Of a DNA stretch of 64,000 nt, positions 24,494 through 32,530 are shown piece after piece. The position numbers and the translations under genes were made by a program. Positions within the stretch are counted from its first letter, which is position 1, and each line of letters opens with the position of its first letter. The stretch lies in NCBI GenBank assembly GCA_032654645.1, contig JAULAW010000005.1:186001-250000 (forward strand), given 5' to 3'. Below the pieces are notes generated by a model. The model saw only the letters and a list, made by a program, of their open reading frames with translations, ran no database searches and was not told where the DNA came from. This DNA comes from CAITJF01 sp032654645. Its GTDB lineage: Bacteria; Pseudomonadota; Gammaproteobacteria; Burkholderiales; Gallionellaceae.

Positions 24494-24534
24494 TTACCCG
24501 TCAATCAAAATCACGCTGTTCCAACCATCCTTGC

Positions 24535-24972
24535 TCACGTAACCGCTCTGTGACCATCCCTCGGCAAATTGTGTATCGCGCTCAGCAGCAACTCGGCGGC
24601 GGCCAGCATGTCCGCCAGCAGGCGCTCGTCGTGTTCCAGATGCCCTTCATATTCTGCCAGGTTGCGCCGCTCGTGCGCCTTGGCCAGCACGCGCCACTGC
24701 GCCGCAGGCATGCCCAGCGTGTGCGGCAGCACCTGAAACACCAGATAACGGTTGTCCGAACGGAATCCCAAGCGGCGCAACGCATACAGCGCCAGGGCAT
24801 GGGCCGCGTTGTAGCCGAGATCGAAGCGGCTGTCGAAGGCGAGATCGGTGCGCCGCGCATCCGCCAGGCGGAGTTCGCCAGAGGCCAGCAGGCCGGACAA
24901 CTCGCGCGCACTCGGCGCCTCGCGCTTGAGTTGCCCGATGCGCGCCAGATTTTCCAGCTCAGGGGAGCTCAT
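24535..24972 (-). CDS. HEPN-domain protein (MNT partner)
   Basis: 145 residues, mostly helical, with DLGYNAAHALALYALRRLGFRS as in small HEPN proteins that partner nucleotidyltransferases. The expected RN-x3-H motif reads RNLAEYEG, with Tyr at the usual His position, so RNase activity may be absent or altered. It overlaps the end of the MNT gene by 14 bases. Such pairs act as toxin-antitoxin modules in which the nucleotidyltransferase modifies the HEPN protein. The position inside the hsd island supports a defence or addiction role, but the function is inferred. Confidence 0.65.
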   Translation of the reverse strand: MSSPELENLARIGQLKREAPSARELSGLLASGELRLADARRTDLAFDSRFDLGYNAAHALALYALRRLGFRSDNRYLVFQVLPHTLGMPAAQWRVLAKAHERRNLAEYEGHLEHDERLLADMLAAAELLLSAIHNLPRDGHRAVT

Positions 24973-25636
24973 CCTCGCTTCCGATCAGGAACAGCCGCGG
25001 CAGTCCCGCGATGCGCGCGGCGAAACTGTCCGCCTGCGCGCGCTTCTTCTTCCACTCGGCGGGTGTCATCAAAGTCGGGTTGATGGTGCGCGCCAATTGC
25101 GTCTCCGCTCCCTGCAATGCTTCATACAGCACCGGATAATCCAGCCCCTTGGCGATTACCATCAGGTCGATGTCGCTCGCGGCGCGCTCCTCGCCGCGCG
25201 CTACCGAACCGTACACGAAGGCCGCCTCAATCTGCCCCGCCAGCGGCGCCAGTGCCTCCTGCAAGGGCAGCGCGAGGCCGACGCTCTTGCGCACCAGCCC
25301 TGCGAGCTCGGCAAATACCGGCGACGCCGAATTCGCCTGGTAATACTTCTGGTTGCCCATCCGCTCTGCCGTTATCAGCCCGGTCTCGGCCAGCCGCGTG
25401 AGCAGCCGGTGCACCGCCCCGGTGCCGGAGCCGGCCAGCCGGATCACCTCGCCGCTCTGGAAACGCCGCGCCGGTTGCCCGAACAGCAGCCCCAGCACGC
25501 GCTGCTGCACCGGCGTGAACAGCACGTCAGCCAGCGACGTGGCGGCCAGCGGCGGCGTGGAAGTAGTGTTCTTCTTTCCCATAATGGGAATAATCCTACC
25601 CAAATCGGGAACGACAGGCAAGGGCATCGTATTCAT
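24959..25636 (-). CDS. MNT-type nucleotidyltransferase with N-terminal winged helix
   Basis: 225 residues from 25636; an internal ATG at 25582 would give 207. The N-terminal ~100 residues form a helix-turn-helix domain (VQQRVLGLLFGQPARRF, then VHRLLTRLAETGLI, GNQKYYQAN). The C-terminal part carries the polymerase-beta-fold motif YGSVARGEERAASDIDLMV (GS-x10-DxD). It probably adds nucleotides to its HEPN partner and may repress its own promoter. A 15-base palindrome, TTCCCATAATGGGAA (25576-25590), overlaps the internal start and could be its operator. Confidence 0.78.
   Translation of the reverse strand: MNTMPLPVVPDLGRIIPIMGKKNTTSTPPLAATSLADVLFTPVQQRVLGLLFGQPARRFQSGEVIRLAGSGTGAVHRLLTRLAETGLITAERMGNQKYYQANSASPVFAELAGLVRKSVGLALPLQEALAPLAGQIEAAFVYGSVARGEERAASDIDLMVIAKGLDYPVLYEALQGAETQLARTINPTLMTPAEWKKKRAQADSFAARIAGLPRLFLIGSEDELP
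25576..25590. promoter_or_regulatory. Palindrome at the MNT gene start (possible operator)
   Basis: TTCCCATAATGGGAA is a perfect inverted repeat around one central base. It overlaps ATG 25582 of a gene whose product begins with a winged-helix domain. Confidence 0.35.
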
Positions 25637-25649
25637 CTCAAATTATTCC

Positions 25650-25770
25650 GTCATTCCCGCGCAGGCGGGAATCCAGCAAAACAAATACTCCGCGTAGCGG
25701 ACAAAACCATTGTTGACCCGCTACGCGGTAGCCGTTCAAATAGCTGGATTCCCGCCTGCGCGGGAATGAC
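25650..25770. repeat. 121-base element with perfect 27-base terminal inverted repeats
   Basis: The left arm begins GTCATTCCCGCGCAGGCGGG and the right arm ends CCCGCCTGCGCGGGAATGAC; both are 27 bases and perfectly complementary. An inner pair, CCGCGTAGCGG / CCGCTACGCGG, lies within. It is a MITE/REPIN-like element related to the copy in phoU, placed between the MNT gene and hsdS. Confidence 0.88.
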
Positions 25771-25794
25771 TGTCTGGTGGAATATTTGAGGTCA

Positions 25795-27210
25795 TCAGGC
25801 ACTGTCCTCCACCAATTCATCGCTCGCCTCTTCCATCTCCTCAAGCACAGGCTCATCGGCAGGTGCGCTCTCCACCTCCGGCAGACGCGCGGCGGCCTCG
25901 CGCACGTCGAGCTTGCCGGTGACTACGTCGGCGATCAGGCGGGTGCGGTATTCGCGCAGGAGTTCGATTTCGCGTTCGATGCGGCTGATGGTGGTGTTCA
26001 CCGGTTTTGTTTCTTCGTTAAGTGCGACAAGAATTTTTCTCTGCTGCTCCACGGGCGGCAGGAGGACTTTCAGTTGACCAATCTTTGTCTTGTTGGTAGC
26101 TGCGAGGTTCGTTGTCTGCTTGGCCGTCGATTGAAAATAGGCTCGGGCGTAGCCTACGCCCAGCAATGCCGCAAGAAACTGCGGATCAAGCCGTGACTGG
26201 TTTGGGCGTACAGCAAAAATGTGGTTCTGGTGTAGGCAAGGTTCCACTTGTGCCTCCCACACGCAACCTCGTCCAAGCTTATCTGGATCGCCACCCTCGG
26301 TCATGAGCACGTCGCCACTTTCAAGAAGGCACCGATTAGCCTCTGCCACCGGTACGCGAATCGTCTTGACCACCGCAAGCTTGACATAACCAGCCTGCAC
26401 ATTGGCAACCCGTAAGTATGGGAACTCGCGGGTCTGTTGTCCGCTGTAGTCCTTGCCGAGCGTGGTGCCAGACTGAATCTGGCTGACCGCTTTCAAGGGA
26501 CGAACTTCCCAATGCACCGGAATCTGCCCCAGCCAGGGAATGCCGGAATCCTTGAGCGGCACATCGGGATCAATGCCGCGCGTGACGGCGCGGTGGATGA
26601 TGGCCTGCTTCTGTTCGTTCAATAGCGCGATGGTCTTGCGCTTGGCCCGTATCGCCTTATCCAGCCGGTGCGTGGCGTGGTCGAGAAAGCGGACGATGGC
26701 GGCTTGTTCGTCTGCGGGCGGGAGCGGCACCTTCTGATTCCCAAACATTTCATAACGGAAGTCGGTTGAACGTTCTCGAATCCCTTTTGCCAACGCAAGA
26801 ATCCACTGGGACTGCGACATTTGCCGAACGGCGTGCGCGTAGTACCGGGCGTTTACTCCCGACCGTGGTTGGCAGACGTTGTATACGGGCGTGCCTTTGC
26901 CGTCACTGTCAGATACTCCTATTGCCCCGGCAAAGGCATCCATTCCATGGATCACCAAGTCACCGTTGCGAATACCCTGATATCCGTGTTCAACCGTTGC
27001 TTCGGTAAAACCACGCAGTCGACGATTCTTGCGGAGGGTCACCATGCCGTCACGAAAACAGGTTACGACTTCGTCTTCAGGGCGCACGGGCCGAGCCATC
27101 TTCGTAAACAGCCACTTTGCGCGTTCGGTCTGCCATGTTGCGGGAAGTGAAGGCGCCCAGGCTATGCCGGAATCTTTATATTCTGGATAGGGCTTAAGCT
27201 GCTCGATCAC
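25795..27210 (-). CDS. hsdS: HsdS, type I restriction-modification specificity subunit
   Basis: 471 residues with the usual two target-recognition domains, each followed by a coiled-coil spacer. The first half ends in PLPPADEQAAIVRFLDHAT plus a helical run (RAKRKTIALLNEQKQAIIHRAVTRG); the second starts at GIPWLGQIPVHWEVRPLKAV and ends in VLLPPVEQQRKILVALNEE plus a helical run. The C-terminal tail is acidic. It sets which bipartite DNA sequence is methylated or cut. The start overlaps the hsdM stop by four bases. The recognition sequence cannot be read from the protein. Confidence 0.93.
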   Translation of the reverse strand: MIEQLKPYPEYKDSGIAWAPSLPATWQTERAKWLFTKMARPVRPEDEVVTCFRDGMVTLRKNRRLRGFTEATVEHGYQGIRNGDLVIHGMDAFAGAIGVSDSDGKGTPVYNVCQPRSGVNARYYAHAVRQMSQSQWILALAKGIRERSTDFRYEMFGNQKVPLPPADEQAAIVRFLDHATHRLDKAIRAKRKTIALLNEQKQAIIHRAVTRGIDPDVPLKDSGIPWLGQIPVHWEVRPLKAVSQIQSGTTLGKDYSGQQTREFPYLRVANVQAGYVKLAVVKTIRVPVAEANRCLLESGDVLMTEGGDPDKLGRGCVWEAQVEPCLHQNHIFAVRPNQSRLDPQFLAALLGVGYARAYFQSTAKQTTNLAATNKTKIGQLKVLLPPVEQQRKILVALNEETKPVNTTISRIEREIELLREYRTRLIADVVTGKLDVREAAARLPEVESAPADEPVLEEMEEASDELVEDSA

Positions 27211-29549
27211 GCCGCAGCCCCCAGACCCAGCAATTCATCCAGCAGTCCGTCAGCCTCTTTTTCCACGGCCAGAATGTCGGCGCGAATTTCGTCCAGCGTG
27301 CGCAGCGGTTGCGGTTTGTAGAAGTGGCGGGTGAAGCTGATTTCGTAGCCGATCTTGGTGGCGTCCTGCTTGATCCACGCATCAGGCGTGTAGGGCAGCA
27401 CTTCGCGACGGATGAAGGCCCCTATCGGATCATTCTCGGGGCCGCCTTCTTCCAGCAGCGGCACTTGCTCGGTGTCGCGCAGGTCGGAGTCGGGCTCGTA
27501 TTCGACGATAGCACCCTCACCCCCAGCCCCTCTCCCGCCTGCGGGAGAGGGGAGTTGGAACAGGCCGCGCAGCGGGTCAGCCTTGGCTTTGCCATGCTTG
27601 TGCAGCTTGGCGATGACCGGCGGCGCGGTCTCGACACGCCAGCTCACGGCCTTCAGTATCTGCTTCAGGTCGGCGGCGGGGAGCTTGATGCCTGCCTGCT
27701 TGAGCGCGGCATCCACGCGGTCGCGGAAGATGTTGTGATCCTCGAAGATTTCTCCACCCAGTTCATCACGTAGCTTTGTGGCTATTTCAATAAGGCGTGC
27801 ATCGCGTTCCCAGGTCTTTGCATCGAGCAGCTTCTTTTTCTTCTTTTCGGGCAGGCCCTTCTTTGCGCTGCTGTCTTCGTCGTCGTCGCTTTCATCTTCA
27901 TCACCGCCCCAGTCGGCGAGGCGCTTCTCCAAAGCGGCGGAGATGTTGGCGAATTGTGTGAACAGGTCATCGCCGAACTCATCAAAGAGCGCCATGCGCA
28001 TGTCTTCGTCGCCGGAAGCGAAACGCAGCGTCTCGATGGCCTTGAGTGAGAGCTGGCTGTGCAGGCGCAGCGGGCGCTCGACCGTGACTTTCCAGTAGCC
28101 AAAGGCGGCGTTGGGAAATATTTTCGACTCTGTGGTTTCCTTGAATTCGAGGAAGGTGCGACCGATGCGCTCGATGTCGCCGGGCGATAACTCACAGTTT
28201 TTCTTGCCGAGGTTCTTGCGCAGCGGTTTGAACCACTGGCTCGCGTCGATGAGCTGCACACGGCCTTTGCTGTGTGCGGGCTTTCTGTTCGTCAGCACCC
28301 AGACGTAAGTGGCGATGCCGGTGTTGTAGAAGAGGTTGAGCGGCAGCGCGACGATGGCTTCGAGCCAGTCGTTCTCGATGAGCCAGCGGCGGATGTTGCT
28401 CTCGCCCTGGCCCGCATCACCAGTGAACAACGAGCTGCCGTTATGTACCTCGGCGATGCGGCTGCCCAGCGCAGAGCGGTGGTTCATCTTCGACGCCATG
28501 TTGGCGAGGAACAACATCTGTCCATCGCTGGAGCGGGTGACGAGCGAGAGATCCTCGCCCTGAAGCATCACCTTGAAACGCGGGTCGCGCATACCGTCTT
28601 TGCCGCCCATCGCTTCGAGGTCTTTTTTCCAGCCCTTGCCGTAGGGCGGGTTGGCGATCATGAAGTCGAATTCTTGCGCAGGGAATGCGTCATGCGACAG
28701 GGTGGACCATTCTGCGCCGCCGACGATGTGGTCGGCACTCTCGCCCTCGCCTTTGATCAGCATGTCCGCCTTGCAGACGGCGTAGGTCTCGGGGTTGATT
28801 TCCTGACCGTAGAGTAGCGTCGTGATCTGCTGGTTACGCTTCGCGGCAATCGCCATGAGCGTTTCTTCCGCCACGGTGAGCATGCCGCCGGTTCCGCAGG
28901 CGCAGTCATAGAGCAGATAGGTGCCGGATTTAAGCTCTGACTGAATCGGCAGGAACACGAGGTTCGCCATCAGCCGAACGGCATCGCGCGGCGTCCAGTG
29001 CTCGCCCGCCTCCTCGTTGTTCTCCTCGTTGAACTTGCGAACCAGCTCCTCGAAAACAGTGCCCATCGAGTGGTTGTCGATGCCCGCAGGCGACAGGTCA
29101 ATTTCTGGATCAAGGAATTTATTGATCAGCGTGCCAAGAGAATCGGCTTTGGAGAGCGTGGTGAGCTGGTTGCGAAACTTGAAGTTCTCCAGAATGTCCT
29201 GGACGTTGGGCGAGAAGCCGTTGAGATAGTCCTCAAAATCTGCGAGCAACTGCTGCTGGCTACCGCGCGACTTCAGATCGCGCAGGGTGAAGCGCGAGGT
29301 GTTGTAGAAAGATTGCCCCGCAGCGGCGGCAAGCGCAGCGCGCTGCTCCATGATGCGCGCCTCATCTAGCATCTTCCTGGTGTCGAGCACTGTCTGCTTG
29401 GTCGGTTCGAGCACCGCGTCCATGCGCCGGATAACGAACATGGGCAGGATTACATCGGGGTACTTACCCCGCCTGAACAGGTCGCGAAGCACATCGTCGG
29501 CGATACCCCAGATGAAAGAGACAATTTTGTTGTGTGTTGCTTGATCCAT
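27207..29549 (-). CDS. hsdM: HsdM, type I N6-adenine DNA methyltransferase
   Basis: 780 residues, longer than the ~500 of classical HsdM because of a C-terminal extension. The N-terminal domain (HNKIVSFIWGIADDVLRDLF) is followed by motif I DCACGTGGML (~residue 215) and motif IV NPPYGKGW (~300). It methylates adenine in the target set by HsdS and supplies the core of the restriction complex. In the C-terminal part a palindromic repeat inserted in frame encodes PSPAGGRGAGGEG. The upstream boundary follows the ATG at 29549, and no upstream partner gene is seen on this strand for about 230 bases. Confidence 0.94.
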   Translation of the reverse strand: MDQATHNKIVSFIWGIADDVLRDLFRRGKYPDVILPMFVIRRMDAVLEPTKQTVLDTRKMLDEARIMEQRAALAAAAGQSFYNTSRFTLRDLKSRGSQQQLLADFEDYLNGFSPNVQDILENFKFRNQLTTLSKADSLGTLINKFLDPEIDLSPAGIDNHSMGTVFEELVRKFNEENNEEAGEHWTPRDAVRLMANLVFLPIQSELKSGTYLLYDCACGTGGMLTVAEETLMAIAAKRNQQITTLLYGQEINPETYAVCKADMLIKGEGESADHIVGGAEWSTLSHDAFPAQEFDFMIANPPYGKGWKKDLEAMGGKDGMRDPRFKVMLQGEDLSLVTRSSDGQMLFLANMASKMNHRSALGSRIAEVHNGSSLFTGDAGQGESNIRRWLIENDWLEAIVALPLNLFYNTGIATYVWVLTNRKPAHSKGRVQLIDASQWFKPLRKNLGKKNCELSPGDIERIGRTFLEFKETTESKIFPNAAFGYWKVTVERPLRLHSQLSLKAIETLRFASGDEDMRMALFDEFGDDLFTQFANISAALEKRLADWGGDEDESDDDEDSSAKKGLPEKKKKKLLDAKTWERDARLIEIATKLRDELGGEIFEDHNIFRDRVDAALKQAGIKLPAADLKQILKAVSWRVETAPPVIAKLHKHGKAKADPLRGLFQLPSPAGGRGAGGEGAIVEYEPDSDLRDTEQVPLLEEGGPENDPIGAFIRREVLPYTPDAWIKQDATKIGYEISFTRHFYKPQPLRTLDEIRADILAVEKEADGLLDELLGLGAAA
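27513..27554. repeat. Palindromic repeat inserted in frame within hsdM
   Basis: The arms CCCCTCTCCCGC (27527-27538) and GCGGGAGAGGGG (27541-27552) form a perfect stem, preceded by CCCTCACCCCCAG. The translation in the HsdM frame is Gly/Pro-rich and foreign to the family. Confidence 0.75.
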
Positions 29550-29785
29550 ATTTGGTTTTTGTTGTTATGCCCTGAGCTGGGGATTATACGTGCAGCAAAA
29601 TTATTGCAGCATTTTATCAACAACATCCGGTCAAACGACCGTTGGCTCATAAGCACATAACGAACATTTACGAATAGCTGGTAATGGCACTCAGCGGTTA
29701 TTCAGACATTCTAATTGCCTACCTGAAAGCAAGCGTTCGCCAATAGCAAAAGTGCGACTCCGGTACTTTTGGTAGTTGATTACCG

Positions 29786-30181
29786 TTAGGCAGCTATAAA
29801 TCCAGGCAACTTGGAAGCTTTCACATCGAAGGACGCTGTCGCCCGGCATCCCGCTCGTCGGTTCTTTGCGCCGATCAGGCAATCGGCGAAATCGGCAGTA
29901 GTATCCTTCCACATGAAAAGGGCTTCCTCAATGGATGGCTCATCCTCAAACTGGACATCGGTCGCATCCAGTAAACCAGAAATGGCTTCGATGATCTGAT
30001 TCTTGGGCACGGCATATCGGCTGCGTAGCACCCATTCGGTTTCCATGAGAACCAACTGATTTACGAAAACGCAGCGGCCTGCTGCAACTTCACGCTTGAT
30101 GAGCTTGCGTGCCTTCTCAAATTGGGTTTCGTCGTCCCGAACCAGAAAACGAACGAGAACGTTGGTGTCAATTCCAAGCAT
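29786..30181 (-). CDS. vapC: VapC-type PIN-domain toxin
   Basis: 131 residues. PIN-domain acidic residues are visible: Asp in MLGIDTNVLVRFL, Glu in LMETEWVL, Asp in ADFADCLIGAKN and Asp in TASFDVKASKL. Such proteins cut tRNA or other RNA when free of antitoxin. The start codon overlaps the last base of the VapB-like gene, as in typical antitoxin-toxin operons. The gene lies in the accessory island next to hsdM. Confidence 0.9.
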   Translation of the reverse strand: MLGIDTNVLVRFLVRDDETQFEKARKLIKREVAAGRCVFVNQLVLMETEWVLRSRYAVPKNQIIEAISGLLDATDVQFEDEPSIEEALFMWKDTTADFADCLIGAKNRRAGCRATASFDVKASKLPGFIAA

Positions 30182-30399
30182 CAGCGTGACAGTTGCCCAA
30201 CAGGAACAGGCTTCCGCCCCTTCTTGTGCAGCTTGCCAGCCAGTTCTGCAAGGTTCTTGTTTTTCACGCGCATGACGACGGTGGCATCGGGCATCAACGT
30301 GAAAGTCATCCGGTCTCCGGCCTTCATGCGAAGGCTATCCCGAATTTCCTTTGGAATGGTCGTCTGGCCCTTGCTGGTAAGTGTGGCATCGGTTGTCAT
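30181..30399 (-). CDS. vapB: AbrB/SpoVT-type antitoxin (VapB-like)
   Basis: 72 residues. The swapped-hairpin start ATLTSKGQTTIPKEIRDSL is the AbrB-family signature, followed by a basic tail that should wrap the toxin. It neutralises the adjacent PIN toxin and probably represses the shared promoter. The ATG at 30399 follows AAAGGAGTTTGAG, a strong ribosome site. Confidence 0.9.
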   Translation of the reverse strand: MTTDATLTSKGQTTIPKEIRDSLRMKAGDRMTFTLMPDATVVMRVKNKNLAELAGKLHKKGRKPVPVGQLSR

Positions 30400-30473
30400 C
30401 TCAAACTCCTTTAATCCTTACGCGATCAATTATAGTAAGGACGTTAAATAAAGGCAATTGGAAAAATCAGGTT

Positions 30474-30630
30474 TGAGAAGGGCTTGGTTTAATTCGTGCC
30501 TATCCATGTCTAAGTGTTCACCACACTCCAAACCTTCAAGGCATCGCAAGTCGCGCGCACGTCATGCACCCGCACTAAGCGCTTGCCGCGCTGCACCGCC
30601 AGCAATGCCGCCGCCACACTGGCGCAAAGA
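30474..30630 (-). pseudogene. folP 3'-end relic (duplicate of the true folP terminus)
   Basis: On the minus strand the stretch reads as a diverged copy of the last ~40 codons of folP (VRVHD near GKRLVRVHDVRAT, then DALKVWSVVNT). It matches the end of intact folP at 31621-31745 base by base with many substitutions. The downstream flank GAGAAGGGCTTGGTTTAA occurs in both places (30475 and 31576). A duplicated target-gene end is what an integrating element can leave behind. Confidence 0.75.
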
Positions 30631-30741
30631 TCAGGCGAGCGAAAATAGTTTGAGGCGCGGCTCCACTTCCGCTATCACTTCAAAATCACGGTCATCGTGG
30701 AGCAGAGATGGCCTGTGCTCCTGGCACACAACTGCCAGACA
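30631..30741 (-). pseudogene. VapC (PIN) C-terminal fragment
   Basis: One minus-strand frame ending at the TGA at 30631 encodes LAVVCQEHRPSLLHDDRDFE followed by VIAEVEPRLKLFS. This is the typical end of a PIN toxin (LLHDDRDF motif). An in-frame stop lies just upstream and no start or N-terminal part is present. Confidence 0.65.
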
Positions 30742-30844
30742 ACCTTCCGATTACGCTGTCCGACAGCGGAAGTTGTGACATGCAGTAGCCACAGCCATTT
30801 GGGAGAGGGTGGCATTCGAACCCGACAATTCTCAGAAATTGTCA

Positions 30845-31174
30845 TCATTCGAAAAGATCGGCATGTGCGCCAGCGCGCACGAAACTCAATATTTCGTTCG
30901 TGCCGCTTCTTTGGAGTTGGTAAATCAGGAGAAAATCACCGCCAATGTGGCACTCGCGATGGTCGGCCCATTCACCTTTTAGCGGGTGATCAAGCCACTC
31001 CGACCCCAATGGGCTCTCGTTGGCGATGAGCATCAGCATGACCTCTTTGAGGCACTTCATATCGTGGCGCCCAGACTCTGATAAACGCGCCCAGTCCTTA
31101 ACGAATTTTTTTGTATGGTCGGATGCGCGGGGCAGCGAAGCTCGCTTAGCGCTTGCTGCCTTTTTCGAGGTCAT
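30845..31174 (-). CDS. yafQ: YafQ-family mRNA interferase toxin
   Basis: 109 residues from the ATG at 31174, which has AAGGA seven bases upstream; a longer frame to 31228 is less likely. Family features are KKFVKDWARL, the core LKGEWADHRECHIGGDFLLIY and the end FVRAGAHADLF with the catalytic His. It is a ribosome-dependent endonuclease of the RelE superfamily. It overlaps the antitoxin gene by 29 bases. Confidence 0.88.
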   Translation of the reverse strand: MTSKKAASAKRASLPRASDHTKKFVKDWARLSESGRHDMKCLKEVMLMLIANESPLGSEWLDHPLKGEWADHRECHIGGDFLLIYQLQRSGTNEILSFVRAGAHADLFE

Positions 31175-31424
31175 CAAAAAGTTCCTTTGCGGTAGCAAAG
31201 CGGGCGCGGTGGGCACGAATGATTGCACGCGATTCTTTCATGGCGGCCTGCGTTTCAGCGTTCGGCACCTTGAGTTCGATTGGCATCGCCTGCTCCGCTA
31301 CCACTCGTTTAAGAAAAAGTCTCACCGCATCCGAAACAGACAACCCCATCGCCGCAAGCGCTTCTGTCGCCTGCTCTTTAACTTCGTTGTCAACACGCAC
31401 ATGAACCATTGTTGTTGTAGACAT
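31146..31424 (-). CDS. dinJ: DinJ/RelB-type antitoxin
   Basis: 92 residues. The N-terminal ribbon-helix-helix (VHVRVDNEVKEQATEALAAM, then SVSDAVRLFLKRVV) is the RelB/DinJ signature, and the C-terminal helix should bind the toxin. It lies upstream of and overlaps the YafQ-type toxin, giving the standard antitoxin-toxin order, and probably represses the operon. Confidence 0.9.
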   Translation of the reverse strand: MSTTTMVHVRVDNEVKEQATEALAAMGLSVSDAVRLFLKRVVAEQAMPIELKVPNAETQAAMKESRAIIRAHRARFATAKELFDDLEKGSKR

Positions 31425-31620
31425 CGCCGCCTCCTAAGTGAACTGGCGTTATTGTATCTCAATTGAGATTTTATGTCACTCTGGTGTGCGATTGCCAGTT
31501 CTGAGTCTTGATTGCATTGGTGCGAAGCGGAATTTCATGTTTTCACCTCTCACATCTAAAATCTCAACACAATATGAGAAGGGCTTGGTTTAACCCGTGC
31601 TTGCCCGTATTCATCCGAGG

Positions 31621-32451
31621 TTAAGTATTTCCGTTATTCACCGCTTCCCAAACTTTCAGCGCATCCACCGTCGCACCTACGTCATGCACCCGTACTATTT
31701 GAGCGCCACGCTGCACTGCCAGCAACGCCGCCGCCACGCTGGCGGATACGCGGTGATCCACATCATTTCCGGTAATCGCACCCAACATGGATTTGCGCGA
31801 CAAACCCGCCAGCACTGGCACACCCAGTTCGCCGAATGCGCCGAGTTCACGCAACAGGGCAAGATTATGCGCCAGTGTCTTGCCAAAACCGAAACCCGGA
31901 TCAATCACGATGCGCTCCCGCGCGATGCCTGCGGCCTGCGCGGCGGCCATGCGCCCGTGCAGGAACTGCAACACTTCCGCCACCACATCCCGATACTGCG
32001 GTTGCTCCTGCATGGTCTGCGGGCTGCCTTTCATATGCATCAGGCACAACGCCGCGCTGCTTTCTGCAACCGCTTTTAGTGCTTCCGGATGTTGCAGCGC
32101 GTTGATGTCGTTGACCATGCTTGCCCCCGCCGCCAACGCCGCGCGCATCACTTCGGGCTTGCAGGTATCAACCGAAACGGGAACCGGCGCGCCGCGCAGG
32201 CCTTCAATCACCGGCATGATGCGATCCAGTTCTTCCTGCACACCGACAGGCAACGCGCCGGGGCGTGTGGATTCTCCGCCGATGTCGAGGATATTCGCGC
32301 CTTCCCGAATCAGTTGATGCGCATGTGCCAGCGCGGTATCCCGCTGCAAGTGATGGCCGCCATCAGAGAAGGAATCGGGTGTGACATTGACGATGCCCAT
32401 AACCAACGGGCGGGACAGGTCGAACTGGGATTTGCCGCAGTGAAAAAGCAT
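31621..32451 (-). CDS. folP: FolP, dihydropteroate synthase
   Basis: 276 residues. It joins p-aminobenzoate to the pterin precursor in folate synthesis. The motifs MGIVNVTPDSFSDGG, LDIGGESTRPGA, DTCKPEVMRAAL, MVNDINAL, LMHMKGSP and DPGFGFGKT are all present. It lies just downstream of ftsH on the same strand, as in many proteobacteria. Its expected neighbour glmM has been displaced by the restriction island. Confidence 0.97.
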   Translation of the reverse strand: MLFHCGKSQFDLSRPLVMGIVNVTPDSFSDGGHHLQRDTALAHAHQLIREGANILDIGGESTRPGALPVGVQEELDRIMPVIEGLRGAPVPVSVDTCKPEVMRAALAAGASMVNDINALQHPEALKAVAESSAALCLMHMKGSPQTMQEQPQYRDVVAEVLQFLHGRMAAAQAAGIARERIVIDPGFGFGKTLAHNLALLRELGAFGELGVPVLAGLSRKSMLGAITGNDVDHRVSASVAAALLAVQRGAQIVRVHDVGATVDALKVWEAVNNGNT

Positions 32452-32464
32452 GAGACAGTCGCTG

Positions 32465-32525
32465 GCCGCTAGTCGCTAGTCGCTAGTCGTTAGCAACTAA
32501 CAGCTAACGACTAACTACTAACGAC
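32465..32525. repeat. TTAGTCG-type inverted repeat between ftsH and folP
   Basis: Tandem CTAGTCG units (GCTAGTCGCTAGTCGCTAG) face CTAACGACTAAC units, giving a stem with a short loop. Four gaps in this gene run have the same sequence type. Confidence 0.75.
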
Positions 32526-32530
32526 TGCTT

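Larger units (their letters stand above)
30400..30844. other. Intergenic relic zone between VapBC and YafQ/DinJ
   Basis: No intact gene is seen. The stretch carries a folP 3'-end relic (30510-30630) and a VapC C-terminal fragment (30631-30741), both on the minus strand and listed separately. The remainder to 30844 shows nothing recognisable. Confidence 0.6.
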
